Shown here: positions 24,984 to 33,164 of the stretch, one piece after another
Layout: every line of letters starts with the position of its first letter
How positions within the stretch are numbered: position 1 is the first letter of the stretch
From: Mesorhizobium sp. YIM 152430
Lineage (GTDB): Bacteria > Pseudomonadota > Alphaproteobacteria > Rhizobiales > Rhizobiaceae
Direction of reading: 5' to 3'
DNA length: 64,000 nucleotides
Assembly: GCF_029210365.1 (NCBI RefSeq)
Contig: NZ_JARGES010000020.1
Coordinates: 124,001-188,000, forward strand
Made by a program: the position numbers and the translations under genes
The notes under the pieces: model-generated
Told to the model about the DNA's origin: nothing
Databases searched by the model: none
Seen by the model: the letters and a program-made list of their open reading frames with translations, nothing else

Positions 24984-25670
24984 ATGAAGAACGTGCAGGC
25001 AGACGAAGATACCGGTGCCCTCCTGACCATCGGCGAGAACGCCTATCGCCGCATCCGGTCCGACATCATTTTTGGCCGTCTGGCGCCCGGCCAAAAGCTG
25101 AAGCTCGAGCGGCTGCGGGATTCCTACGGCGCCAGCATCAGCACGCTGCGCGAGATACTCAACCGTTTGTCCTCCGAAGGGCTGGTCGTGGCAGAAGGCC
25201 AGCGCGGCTTCGAGGTCACGCCCGTCTCGGTGGAGAACCTGAAGGAGATCGCATCCCTGCGCCTCCTGCTGGAAACCCATGCGCTGCGCGAATCCTTTGC
25301 CGCCGGCGACATGGAGTGGGAGGGACGGGTCGTCTCCGCCCACCATAAACTCGCTCGACTCGAGCAGCGGATGCGCGATGGCGATCGCGACGACACCGAA
25401 CTGTGGAAGCGTTATGACTGGGAGTTCCACCAGGCGCTCATCTCGGCCTGCGGGTCGCAGGTTCTGATGGACACGCACGCCGCAGTCTTCGACAAATATC
25501 TGCGCTATCAGATGATCGCCCTGTCCTTTCGCGGCGACATAGCGGCACGCGAACACCAGATCCTGCATGACGCCGCGCTGGAGCGTGACGCCCGGACGGC
25601 ATGTGATGTCTTGCAGCGTCATGTCGAGGGCGGCGTCGCACACGCATTGGCAACTGGAACCATTGGCTGA
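24984..25670 (+). CDS. GntR/FadR-type (FCD) regulator, copy 2
   Basis: A 228-residue paralogue of the preceding gene. The winged helix (AYRRIRSDIIFGRLAPGQKL, STLREILNRLSSEGLV, GQRGFEVTPVS) is almost the same, while the FCD domain has diverged more in its second half. The shared YDWEFH.ALISACGS core keeps the presumed metal and effector site. A tandem duplication is the simplest origin. It probably regulates the downstream aroE-like/quiC operon; the dyad CATAC-C-GTATG at 25685-25695, between the two, is a candidate operator. Confidence 0.92.
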   Translation: MKNVQADEDTGALLTIGENAYRRIRSDIIFGRLAPGQKLKLERLRDSYGASISTLREILNRLSSEGLVVAEGQRGFEVTPVSVENLKEIASLRLLLETHALRESFAAGDMEWEGRVVSAHHKLARLEQRMRDGDRDDTELWKRYDWEFHQALISACGSQVLMDTHAAVFDKYLRYQMIALSFRGDIAAREHQILHDAALERDARTACDVLQRHVEGGVAHALATGTIG

Positions 25671-25684
25671 TGCCGGATGAAGTG

Positions 25685-25695
25685 CATACCGTATG
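25685..25695. promoter_or_regulatory. Candidate GntR operator dyad
   Basis: CATAC-C-GTATG is a perfect 5-1-5 palindrome in an AT-rich stretch about 90 bases before the aroE-like start, just after the second regulator gene. Size and symmetry suit a FadR-type dimer. Assignment to these regulators is inference. Confidence 0.4.
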
Positions 25696-25781
25696 ATAAA
25701 TATCAAAATATGTGTTGAAGCTGCTGTTGTCGGCGGTTACTCTTTGCGCGTCGGATTTGCCGACTGACGAAGGAGTAGGTC

Positions 25782-26633
25782 GTGACGGTCACGCGCCTCG
25801 GCCTCATAGGCGACAACATCGCACGCTCGCGCTCGCCGCGCCTCCATATCGAGGCCGGCAGGTTGTGCGGCTTGGAAGTCACGTATGAGCGGCTCATCCC
25901 GCGTGATATGGGGCTCGACTTTTCCGCCGTGTTCGAGCGCTGCGCCAGCGAAGGCTTTGCCGGCATCAACATCACATACCCCTACAAGGAAGAAGTGGTG
26001 TCGCGCCTGCATGTGCCCGATCCCGCCACGGCGGTGATCAAGGCGTGCAACACGGTGGTGTTCGGCCAAGCCGCGCCGGAAGGCCACAACACCGATTGTT
26101 CGGGCTTCGTCTCGGCCTTCCGTGCAAGGTTCGGCAGCGGAGCTCCAGGCAGGGTCGCGATGGCCGGTGCCGGCGGGGTGGGCAAGGCGGTCGCCTTCGC
26201 GCTCGCACGGCTCGGTGCCAGCGAATTGCGCATCTTCGATCGGGATGCCGCGAAGGCGCAGGGCCTCGTCGATGCGCTCGTAGAGGCACGGACAGGCATT
26301 CGCGTCGTGGTGGCGCCCTCGATCGAGGACGCCGTGCTGAAAGTCGACGGCCTCGTCAATTCGACGCCTCTCGGCATGGTGGGCTATCCCGGAACCGCGA
26401 TCCCGGCCGCGATGATCGATGGCGCGTCGTGGGCGTTCGATGCGGTCTACACACCGGTCGACACGCAGTTCCTTCGCGATGCCTCGGACCGCGGCGTCGA
26501 GATCATCAGCGGGTACGAACTCTTCTTCCACCAGGGGATCGACGCCTTTTCGATCTTCACCGGCCGGCGGGTCGATGCCGCGGCCCTGCGGGCAGCGCTT
26601 GCAAGCGAAGAATTGGCCTCGGCATCACCATGA
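25782..26633 (+). CDS. Shikimate/quinate dehydrogenase-like enzyme (AroE family)
   Basis: A 283-residue oxidoreductase starting at GTG 25782 with GAAGGAGTAGG upstream. All family landmarks are present: SRSPRLH for the substrate, the catalytic Lys in NITYPYKEEV, the catalytic Asp in GHNTDCSGF, and the nucleotide loop GAGGVGKA. Members interconvert shikimate and 3-dehydroshikimate (or quinate and 3-dehydroquinate) with NAD(P). After the loop the second strand reads LRIFDRD; an acidic residue there is more usual in NAD-using enzymes, consistent with a catabolic direction. Its stop overlaps the quiC start (ATGA). A second, biosynthetic aroE is expected elsewhere in the genome. Confidence 0.88.
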   Translation: MTVTRLGLIGDNIARSRSPRLHIEAGRLCGLEVTYERLIPRDMGLDFSAVFERCASEGFAGINITYPYKEEVVSRLHVPDPATAVIKACNTVVFGQAAPEGHNTDCSGFVSAFRARFGSGAPGRVAMAGAGGVGKAVAFALARLGASELRIFDRDAAKAQGLVDALVEARTGIRVVVAPSIEDAVLKVDGLVNSTPLGMVGYPGTAIPAAMIDGASWAFDAVYTPVDTQFLRDASDRGVEIISGYELFFHQGIDAFSIFTGRRVDAAALRAALASEELASASP

Positions 26634-28525
26634 AGACATCGATCGCAACGGTCTGTCTCAGCGGCGACCTCGCCGAAAAGCTCGCCGCGATCTCGGCGGC
26701 CGGTTTCGACGGGGTGGAGATCTTCGAGCAGGACTTCCTGACCTTCGACGGAAGCCCGCGCGAGGCGGGCCGCATGATCCGCGATCATGGGCTCGAGATC
26801 ACGCTGTTCCAGCCCTTCCGCGACTTCGAAGGACTGCCCGAGCCGCAGCGCGGCCGCGCCTTCGACCGGGCGGAGCGCAAGTTCGACCTGATGGAGGAAC
26901 TCGGCACCGATCTCGTGCTGATCTGCTCCAACGTCTCGCCGGCGGCCCTTGGCGGCATCGACCGCGCGGCCGGCGACCTTCGCGAGCTCGGCGAGCGGGC
27001 GCAAAAGCGTGGCTTGCGCGTCGGCTTCGAGGCGCTTGCCTGGGGGCGGCACGTCAATGACCATCGCGATGCCTGGGAGATCGTGCGCCGCGCCGATCAT
27101 TCCTCGATCGGGCTCATCCTCGATTCCTTCCACACGCTGGCACGCAGCATCGACGTCCAGTCGATCCGCTCGATTCCCGGTGACCGCATCTTCATCGTGC
27201 AGCTTGCCGACGCGCCGAAGATCGAGATGGATCTGTTGCAGTGGAGTCGCCACCTGCGCAACATGCCGGGACAGGGCGACCTGGCCGTGGTCGACTTCAT
27301 GCGATCGGTGGTGGCGACCGGATATGACGGTCCGATCTCGCTGGAGGTTTTCAACGACCAGTTCAGAGGCGGTTCGCCCAAATCGGTCGCGGTCGACGGC
27401 AAGCGCTCGCTGGTCTGGCTCATGGACGAGGTCCGGCGCAGCGAACCTGCGCTTTCCTCTCAAATCGGCGACCTCCCCGCACTGCCCGATCGCATCGCGG
27501 TCGAGGGGGTCGAGTTCATCGAGTTCGCCGCGGACGAGAACGAGGCGCGTTCTCTGCTTGCCCTGCTGCGGACGATGGGCTTCCAGGTGCGCGGCCGTCA
27601 TCGCAACCGGGACGTCACGCTCCTGCGTCAGGGCGACATCAACATAGTCATCAACACCGAGAAGGAAGGCTTCGCCCATTCCTCATGGCTCGTTCACGGC
27701 ACCTCGGCCTACGCCATCGGCCTGAGGGTGGAGGACGCGGCAGCAACCGTCCGTCGTGCGCGCGCGCTCGGCGCCGAGCCTTTTTCGGAGGCGCGTGGCG
27801 AGGGCGAACTGCTCATCCCGGCGATTCGTGGCATTGGCGGTGGCGTGATCTACTTCATCGACGGCAAGAGCGAACTGTCGAGGGTCTGGGACGTGGAATT
27901 TGAACTCGTCGATCCCGACGCCCCCGAGGCGGGGCTTCGATTGGTGGACCATGTGGCTCAGACGATGGATTACGAAGAGATGCTGTCCTGGGCGCTCTTC
28001 TATACCTCGATCTTCAGGTTGCGGAAGCTGCCGATGGTCGATGTGGTGGATCCAGGCGGGCTGGTGCGCAGTCAGGTCATCGAGAACGAGGAAGGTTCGT
28101 TGCGGCTGACGCTGAACGGGGCCGAAAACCGCAAGACGCTGGCAGGTCATTTCGTGGCCGAAAGCTTCGGCTCGTCCGTACAGCATCTGGCGCTCGCCAG
28201 CGACGACATCTTTGCAACGGCCGAGGCGATGTACGAACTCGGCTTCAAGCCGCTCGACATTCCTCGCAATTATTATGACGATCTGGAAGCCCGTCTCGGG
28301 CTGGAACCCGAAATGGTCGACCGGATGGCGCAGTTGGGCATCCTCTACGACCGCGACGAGGCGGGCGAATATTTCCAGTTCTACAGCCAGATCCACGGCG
28401 AAGGCTTCTTCTTCGAGATCGTGGAACGGCGCGGGGGTTATCGCGGCTATGGCGCGCCCAACGCGCCATTCCGCATCGCGGCGCAGCGTCGCGAGCTGCC
28501 ACCGAAGGGTATGCCGCGGGTGTAA
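26630..28525 (+). CDS. quiC: 3-dehydroshikimate dehydratase, QuiC1-type fusion (TIM barrel plus HPPD-like domain)
   Basis: A 631-residue protein. Residues 1-270 form a xylose-isomerase-like TIM barrel (GFDGVEIFEQDFL, LVLICSNVSP, IGLILDSFHTL, DGPISLEVFND). Residues from about 285 to 631 are a vicinal-oxygen-chelate region like 4-hydroxyphenylpyruvate dioxygenase (VEFIEFAADENEARSL, LVDHVAQTMDYEEM, GEGFFFEIVERRGGY). This architecture defines the QuiC1 class, which dehydrates 3-dehydroshikimate to protocatechuate. It overlaps the aroE-like gene, so the pair would take shikimate or quinate intermediates into the protocatechuate pathway. The C-terminal domain is probably structural or regulatory in this family. 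Confidence 0.9.
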   Translation: MKTSIATVCLSGDLAEKLAAISAAGFDGVEIFEQDFLTFDGSPREAGRMIRDHGLEITLFQPFRDFEGLPEPQRGRAFDRAERKFDLMEELGTDLVLICSNVSPAALGGIDRAAGDLRELGERAQKRGLRVGFEALAWGRHVNDHRDAWEIVRRADHSSIGLILDSFHTLARSIDVQSIRSIPGDRIFIVQLADAPKIEMDLLQWSRHLRNMPGQGDLAVVDFMRSVVATGYDGPISLEVFNDQFRGGSPKSVAVDGKRSLVWLMDEVRRSEPALSSQIGDLPALPDRIAVEGVEFIEFAADENEARSLLALLRTMGFQVRGRHRNRDVTLLRQGDINIVINTEKEGFAHSSWLVHGTSAYAIGLRVEDAAATVRRARALGAEPFSEARGEGELLIPAIRGIGGGVIYFIDGKSELSRVWDVEFELVDPDAPEAGLRLVDHVAQTMDYEEMLSWALFYTSIFRLRKLPMVDVVDPGGLVRSQVIENEEGSLRLTLNGAENRKTLAGHFVAESFGSSVQHLALASDDIFATAEAMYELGFKPLDIPRNYYDDLEARLGLEPEMVDRMAQLGILYDRDEAGEYFQFYSQIHGEGFFFEIVERRGGYRGYGAPNAPFRIAAQRRELPPKGMPRV

Positions 28526-28605
28526 TCGGCAGTGGCGTCGCCCCAAGTTCCAGTCGCGCGCGATGGCCGGTTCCGGCGAAGCTGTCAGACAGCCACAAGT
28601 CTATA

Positions 28606-28642
28606 GTTCGGGAACCCGGCGCCGCCCGTTGCGTTCCCGAAC
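28606..28642. promoter_or_regulatory. Paired dyads GTTCGGGAAC / GTTCCCGAAC
   Basis: The two 10-mers (28606-28615 and 28633-28642) are each self-symmetric (GTTC-N2-GAAC) and are also perfect reverse complements of each other. They can act as two operator sites 27 bases apart or as a 10-bp RNA stem with a 17-base loop. They lie between quiC and the next transporter operon, 47 bases before its start. Confidence 0.5.
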
Positions 28643-28688
28643 AGGGAGCATTGCAACAATATCCGCATAATCGTCGAAGGGAGAAGCG

Positions 28689-30245
28689 ATGAAACGCCTG
28701 ATAGCCGCCGTCGCGGTTGGATGCGCCATGACAGTCACGCCGGCTGCTCATGCTCAAACCCCGCCCAACGTGCTGGTCGTCGGCCAGATCGCCGAACCCC
28801 AGTCGCTAGATCCGCATGTCGCGACCGCAACCAATGATTTCCGCATTCTCATGAACATCTATGAAGGGCTGGTGCGCTTCGGGAACGGAACGCTGGAGGT
28901 CGAGCCGGCACTGGCGGAGAGCTGGGAGATTTCGCAGGACGGGCTGTCCTACACGTTCCAGCTTCGCCAGGGCGTCTCCTTCCATGACGGCACGCCGTTC
29001 AATGCCGAAGCGGTGAAATTCAACTTCGAGCGAATGCTGGACGAGGCGCATCCGTTCCATGGTACGGGGCCGTTCCCGCTCTCGTTCAACTTCTCAGCCG
29101 TCGAAGACGTGACGGCAGTCGACGACATGACGGTCGAATTCACGCTCAGCGAGCCGTTCGCGCCCTTCCTGTCCAATCTCGCTTATCCCACCGGGCTGAT
29201 CGTTTCGCCCGCAGCCGTCGAGCAGTTCGGCGAGGATTACGGGCGCAACCCCTCCGGCACCGGGCCGTTCCGCTTCGCCGAATGGCAGGCGAACCAGCGC
29301 GTCGTCATCGCGGCGAGCCCCGATTATTGGGATGGCCCTCCCACGCTCGAAGCGGTTGTCTTCCGTCCGATCACCGATGCCAATACGCGCATGGCCGAAA
29401 TGCTTGCGGGCGGTCTCGACATCATGGTCGAGGCACCGCCGGATTCCATGGCCCAGTTCCGCGACGCGCCGGATTTCAACGCGCATGAGCAGGCCGGTCC
29501 TCATGTCTGGTATCTCATCCTCAACATGAAGGAAGGGCCGTTCGAGAGCCAGGCGGTCCGGCAGGCCGTGAACTTCGCCGTGAACAAGGAAGCGCTGGTC
29601 AACGACGTTCTTCAGGGAACGGCCGAGATATCCGCAGGCCCCGTGCCGCCGGCTTTCGCATGGGCCTATAATGAGGAGGTCGATCCCTACCCCTACGACC
29701 CCGACCGCGCCCGCGAACTGCTCGAGGAAGGTGGATATGAGGGCGAGGAAATCGTCTTCTACGTCACCGAGGGCGGCTCGGGTATGCTCGATCCGGTGGC
29801 GATGGGGACCGCGATCCAGGCGGACCTTGCTGCCGTCGGCATGAATGTCCGCATCGAGACCTATGAATGGAACACCTTCCTCGGGCAGGTGAATCCCGGT
29901 CTCGAAGGAAAGGCGCAGATGGCGCAGATGGCCTGGATGACCAACGATCCGGACACGCTGCCCTTCCTGACGCTGCGCACGGCCGCATGGCCGCAGGAAG
30001 GCGGCTTCAATTCGGGCTATTATTCCAACCCGGATGTCGACGAGATGCTCGATCGGGCCCGCAGGGCGACCGATCCGGAAGAGCGCGCGGCTCTCTATCG
30101 AGACGTGCAGGCGATCGTCCATGACGAGGCACCGTGGCTGTTCGTGGCCAACTGGGTGCAAGGCGCCGTCACCACCGCCAACATCGAAGGGTTCACACTT
30201 CAGCCGTCCTTCTTCCTGATGCTCAAGAACGTGGTGAAGAACTGA
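28689..30245 (+). CDS. ABC importer solute-binding protein, peptide/opine/nickel family (SBP_bac_5)
   Basis: A 518-residue periplasmic protein with a Sec signal (MKRLIAAVAVGCAMTVTPAAHAQ) and a GAAGGGAGAAGCG ribosome site. The SBP_bac_5 signature is clear: EPQSLDPHVATA, PALAESWEISQDGLSYTFQL, GVSFHDGTPFNAEAVKFNFERM, NPSGTGPFRFAEWQ, and VRQAVNFAVNKEALV. It delivers peptides, opines or related solutes to the membrane components encoded directly downstream. Its position just after quiC hints at a ring acid or conjugate, but this family does not reveal its ligand from sequence. A 13-bp hairpin starts four bases after its stop. Confidence 0.93.
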   Translation: MKRLIAAVAVGCAMTVTPAAHAQTPPNVLVVGQIAEPQSLDPHVATATNDFRILMNIYEGLVRFGNGTLEVEPALAESWEISQDGLSYTFQLRQGVSFHDGTPFNAEAVKFNFERMLDEAHPFHGTGPFPLSFNFSAVEDVTAVDDMTVEFTLSEPFAPFLSNLAYPTGLIVSPAAVEQFGEDYGRNPSGTGPFRFAEWQANQRVVIAASPDYWDGPPTLEAVVFRPITDANTRMAEMLAGGLDIMVEAPPDSMAQFRDAPDFNAHEQAGPHVWYLILNMKEGPFESQAVRQAVNFAVNKEALVNDVLQGTAEISAGPVPPAFAWAYNEEVDPYPYDPDRARELLEEGGYEGEEIVFYVTEGGSGMLDPVAMGTAIQADLAAVGMNVRIETYEWNTFLGQVNPGLEGKAQMAQMAWMTNDPDTLPFLTLRTAAWPQEGGFNSGYYSNPDVDEMLDRARRATDPEERAALYRDVQAIVHDEAPWLFVANWVQGAVTTANIEGFTLQPSFFLMLKNVVKN

Positions 30246-30249
30246 TGGC

Positions 30250-30287
30250 TTCGGCCCGCTTTGCCGGCATGGCGAAAGCGGGCCGAA
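30250..30287. promoter_or_regulatory. Intercistronic hairpin after the SBP_bac_5 gene
   Basis: TTCGGCCCGCTTT (30250-30262) pairs perfectly with AAAGCGGGCCGAA (30275-30287), and the 12-base loop can form three more pairs. It sits four bases after the binding-protein stop and four bases before the permease start. It could occlude or moderate translation of the permease as well as protect the upstream message. Confidence 0.7.
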
Positions 30288-30291
30288 CCGG

Positions 30292-31251
30292 ATGTCTGCG
30301 ACCATGGCGACTTATGTAGCGAAACGGCTTCTGGCGGTCATACCCGTGCTTTTGGGGTTGTCGATCATCGTCTTTCTGATGATGACGCTGATACCGGGCG
30401 ACCCGGCGACGGCGATCCTCGGCAACTACGCGACGCCGGAAAACGTTGCCCGGCTGAACGCGCAGCTCGGCCTCGACAAGCCCTTGCCCCAGCAATACCT
30501 GATCTGGCTCGGCAATCTGCTTCAGGGCGATCTGGGCCGATCCTTCGCCCTCAACCGCCCGGTCCTCGATGAGGTCATGGAGCGCTTTTCGGCAACGCTC
30601 GTCCTCGCTGGCGCGGCGCTCCTGCTGTGCGCCGTGCTGGGCCTCATAGCGGGCATTGTCTCGGCCGTGAACCAGTTCGGCTGGGCCGACCGCATCATCA
30701 CCTTGTTCGTGCTGATCGGCATCTCGACACCGTCCTTCTTTCTCGGCCTGATGCTGATCCTCGGCTTCGCCGTGAACCTGCGCTGGTTTCCGCCAAGCGG
30801 CATGTACGCGATCTATGGCGGCGGCGACCTGCCCGACCTTCTCTACCATCTGGTCCTGCCCGCATTCACGCTGGCAGCCGTGGCGACAGGCGTGATCGCG
30901 CGCCTGACGCGCACCGCGATGCTCGAAGTGCTGCGCCAGGATTTCATCCGCACCGCGCGCGCCAAGGGCGTCAGCGAGCGCCGCGTGATCTGTGTCCATG
31001 CCTTCAAGGCCGCACTCGTCAGCGTCATTCCGGTGATCGGCATTCAGGCCGGCTTCGTGCTCGGAGGGGCGGTCTATATCGAGACCGTGTTCCAGTGGCC
31101 GGGCATCGGCGCCATGCTGGTCAACGCGATCTCGACGCGAGACATCCTGCTCGTCCAGGGCGGCGTGCTGGTGGTCGCCGCAAGCTACGTGCTCTTCAAT
31201 CTCGCGGCCGACGTGGCGCAGTCACTGCTCGATCCGAGGCTGAGGCGATGA
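30292..31251 (+). CDS. Peptide/opine-type ABC importer permease (DppB/GsiC family)
   Basis: A 319-residue inner-membrane permease with six helices and the BPD_transp_1 loop (VLRQDFIRTARAKGVSERRV). The N-terminus (YVAKRLLAVIPVLLGLSIIVFLMM) is the normal first helix of DppB proteins. The ATG at 30292 or the one at 30304 could be used; neither has a strong ribosome site, because the hairpin at 30250-30287 occupies the leader. The stop overlaps the next start (ATGA). Confidence 0.93.
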   Translation: MSATMATYVAKRLLAVIPVLLGLSIIVFLMMTLIPGDPATAILGNYATPENVARLNAQLGLDKPLPQQYLIWLGNLLQGDLGRSFALNRPVLDEVMERFSATLVLAGAALLLCAVLGLIAGIVSAVNQFGWADRIITLFVLIGISTPSFFLGLMLILGFAVNLRWFPPSGMYAIYGGGDLPDLLYHLVLPAFTLAAVATGVIARLTRTAMLEVLRQDFIRTARAKGVSERRVICVHAFKAALVSVIPVIGIQAGFVLGGAVYIETVFQWPGIGAMLVNAISTRDILLVQGGVLVVAASYVLFNLAADVAQSLLDPRLRR

Positions 31252-33164
31252 GCGGCGTGATCTCTACCCGTCGCGCCTCCGACCGCCCCGATGCGGTTCG
31301 CTTAATGTTGAACAACAGGCTGGCGACCGGCGGCCTTGTCGTCCTCGTCGCGATGGTGACGCTGGCTCTGCTCACGCCGCTGCTGCCTTTGCACGACCCG
31401 AACGCGACCTCGCCCGCCGACCGGCTGATGCGACCGCTGTCCGAAGGTCATCTGCTCGGCACGGACGCGCTCGGACGCGACATCTTCTCCCGGCTCGTCT
31501 GGGGGCTGCGGGTCACTCTCGCGGTGGGTCTTTCGGCAACGCTGATCGCCGCCTTCGTCGGTTCGGCCGTCGGTCTCGTAGCCGGCTATGCGGGCGGACG
31601 CACGGACAATGTGCTGATGCGCGGCATCGACATGCTGATGGCGTTTCCCTACATCCTGCTGGCGCTGGCCATCGTCGCCGTTCTCGGGCCAGGGCTGATC
31701 AACGCGCTCTACGCGATCGCCGTGGTCAACATCCCCTTCTTCGCCCGCAACATACGCGGCGTCACGCTCGGTCTCGCGCGGCGCGATTTCGTGGATGCCG
31801 CGCGGCTGTCGGGAAAGAGCCATGCCCGCATCCTTTCCACCGAGATCCTGCCGAACGTCGCCCCCGTCATCGTCGTCACCATGTCGACCACGGTCGGCTG
31901 GATGATCCTCGAGACGGCGGGGCTCTCCTTTCTCGGGCTTGGCGCGCAGCCGCCGCAGGCCGATCTCGGCTCCATGCTGGGCGATGGGCGCCGGGTGCTG
32001 TTCAACGCCCCGCATGTTGCCTTGATTCCCGGCATCGCCATCTTCCTTTTGGTAATGAGCATCAACCTGTTCGGCGACGGCGTGCGGGACGTGCTCGATC
32101 CGCGCCTGAAATCGGGGGCTCTGACGCGGCCGATCGGACGCACGGCGATCGACCGCAGTGCCACGGACGCGCCTATCGCAAAGTCGGGAAACGTGCTCGA
32201 CGTATCCGGTCTGAAAGCGCAGTTTGATGTTGGGTCGCGGACCCTTCATGCCGTGGATGGAGTCGACCTGTCGCTTGCACCGGGCGAGACTCTCGGCATC
32301 GTCGGGGAATCGGGTTCGGGAAAGTCCGTGACGGCCATGGCGATCATGGGTCTCGTGCCTACGCCGCCGGGCCGCATCGCCGGCGGTGCGATCCAGTTAA
32401 ACGGCGAGGACTTGCTTGCGGCCACCGACGAACGCATCCGCCAGTTGCGCGGCGGCGCTGTCAGCCACGTCTTCCAGGATCCGCTTTCCACGCTTCACCC
32501 GCTCTTCACGGTCGGCGACCAGATTGTCGAGGCGATCCGCGCGCACCAGCCGTTGAACCACCGCAAGGCGCGGGAACGGGCAAGGGAATTGCTGGCGCTG
32601 GTGCGGATCCCGAATGCGCAAAGCCGGCTCGACGCCTATCCGCACGAATTGTCGGGCGGGATGCGCCAGCGCGTGGTCATCGCCATGGCGCTTGCGAACG
32701 ACGCCGGATTGCTGATCGCCGACGAGCCGACGACGGCGCTCGACGTGACCGTGCAGGCGCAGATTTTGACCCTGATAAACCGGCTGCGCCGCGACAAGGG
32801 CGCATCGATCCTGTTCATCACCCACGATTTCGGCGTGGTTTCGGCAATCTGCGATCGTGTGGCCGTGATGTATGCGGGCCGGATCGTCGAGACTGGCACC
32901 ACCGCGCAGATTCTGAACGATCCGGCGCATCCCTATACGCGCAAGCTCATCGATTGCGTGCCCGTGCTGGGCAAGCCGGACCGCAGGCTTGATGCCATCG
33001 AAGGCTTGCCGCCTCCGGCGGACGACCTGCCGGACGGATGCGCTTTCGCGCCCCGCTGCCCCTACGCTCGGCCGGACTGCCGCAAGGACGACGTTCCGCT
33101 GTTCGACCTCGGCGACGAGCGCGGCGCCCGCTGCCTCTTCCCCCTTGCGGGGCACGCATCATGA
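31248..33164 (+). CDS. Fused ABC importer permease plus ATPase (DppC-DppD type)
   Basis: A 638-residue natural fusion. Residues 1-285 form a DppC permease (LLGTDALGRDIFSRL, DFVDAARLSGKSHARIL). Residues about 305-638 form a DppD ATPase with Walker A GESGSGKS, signature LSGGMRQR, Walker B LLIADEPTTALD and the C-terminal oligopeptide-transporter Cys motif (CAFAPRCPYARPDC). The join has no stop, and the linker SATDAPIAKSGN is short. Such fusions occur sporadically in this transporter class and fix a 1:1 permease/ATPase ratio. The start and stop both overlap the neighbouring genes. Confidence 0.92.
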   Translation: MSGVISTRRASDRPDAVRLMLNNRLATGGLVVLVAMVTLALLTPLLPLHDPNATSPADRLMRPLSEGHLLGTDALGRDIFSRLVWGLRVTLAVGLSATLIAAFVGSAVGLVAGYAGGRTDNVLMRGIDMLMAFPYILLALAIVAVLGPGLINALYAIAVVNIPFFARNIRGVTLGLARRDFVDAARLSGKSHARILSTEILPNVAPVIVVTMSTTVGWMILETAGLSFLGLGAQPPQADLGSMLGDGRRVLFNAPHVALIPGIAIFLLVMSINLFGDGVRDVLDPRLKSGALTRPIGRTAIDRSATDAPIAKSGNVLDVSGLKAQFDVGSRTLHAVDGVDLSLAPGETLGIVGESGSGKSVTAMAIMGLVPTPPGRIAGGAIQLNGEDLLAATDERIRQLRGGAVSHVFQDPLSTLHPLFTVGDQIVEAIRAHQPLNHRKARERARELLALVRIPNAQSRLDAYPHELSGGMRQRVVIAMALANDAGLLIADEPTTALDVTVQAQILTLINRLRRDKGASILFITHDFGVVSAICDRVAVMYAGRIVETGTTAQILNDPAHPYTRKLIDCVPVLGKPDRRLDAIEGLPPPADDLPDGCAFAPRCPYARPDCRKDDVPLFDLGDERGARCLFPLAGHAS

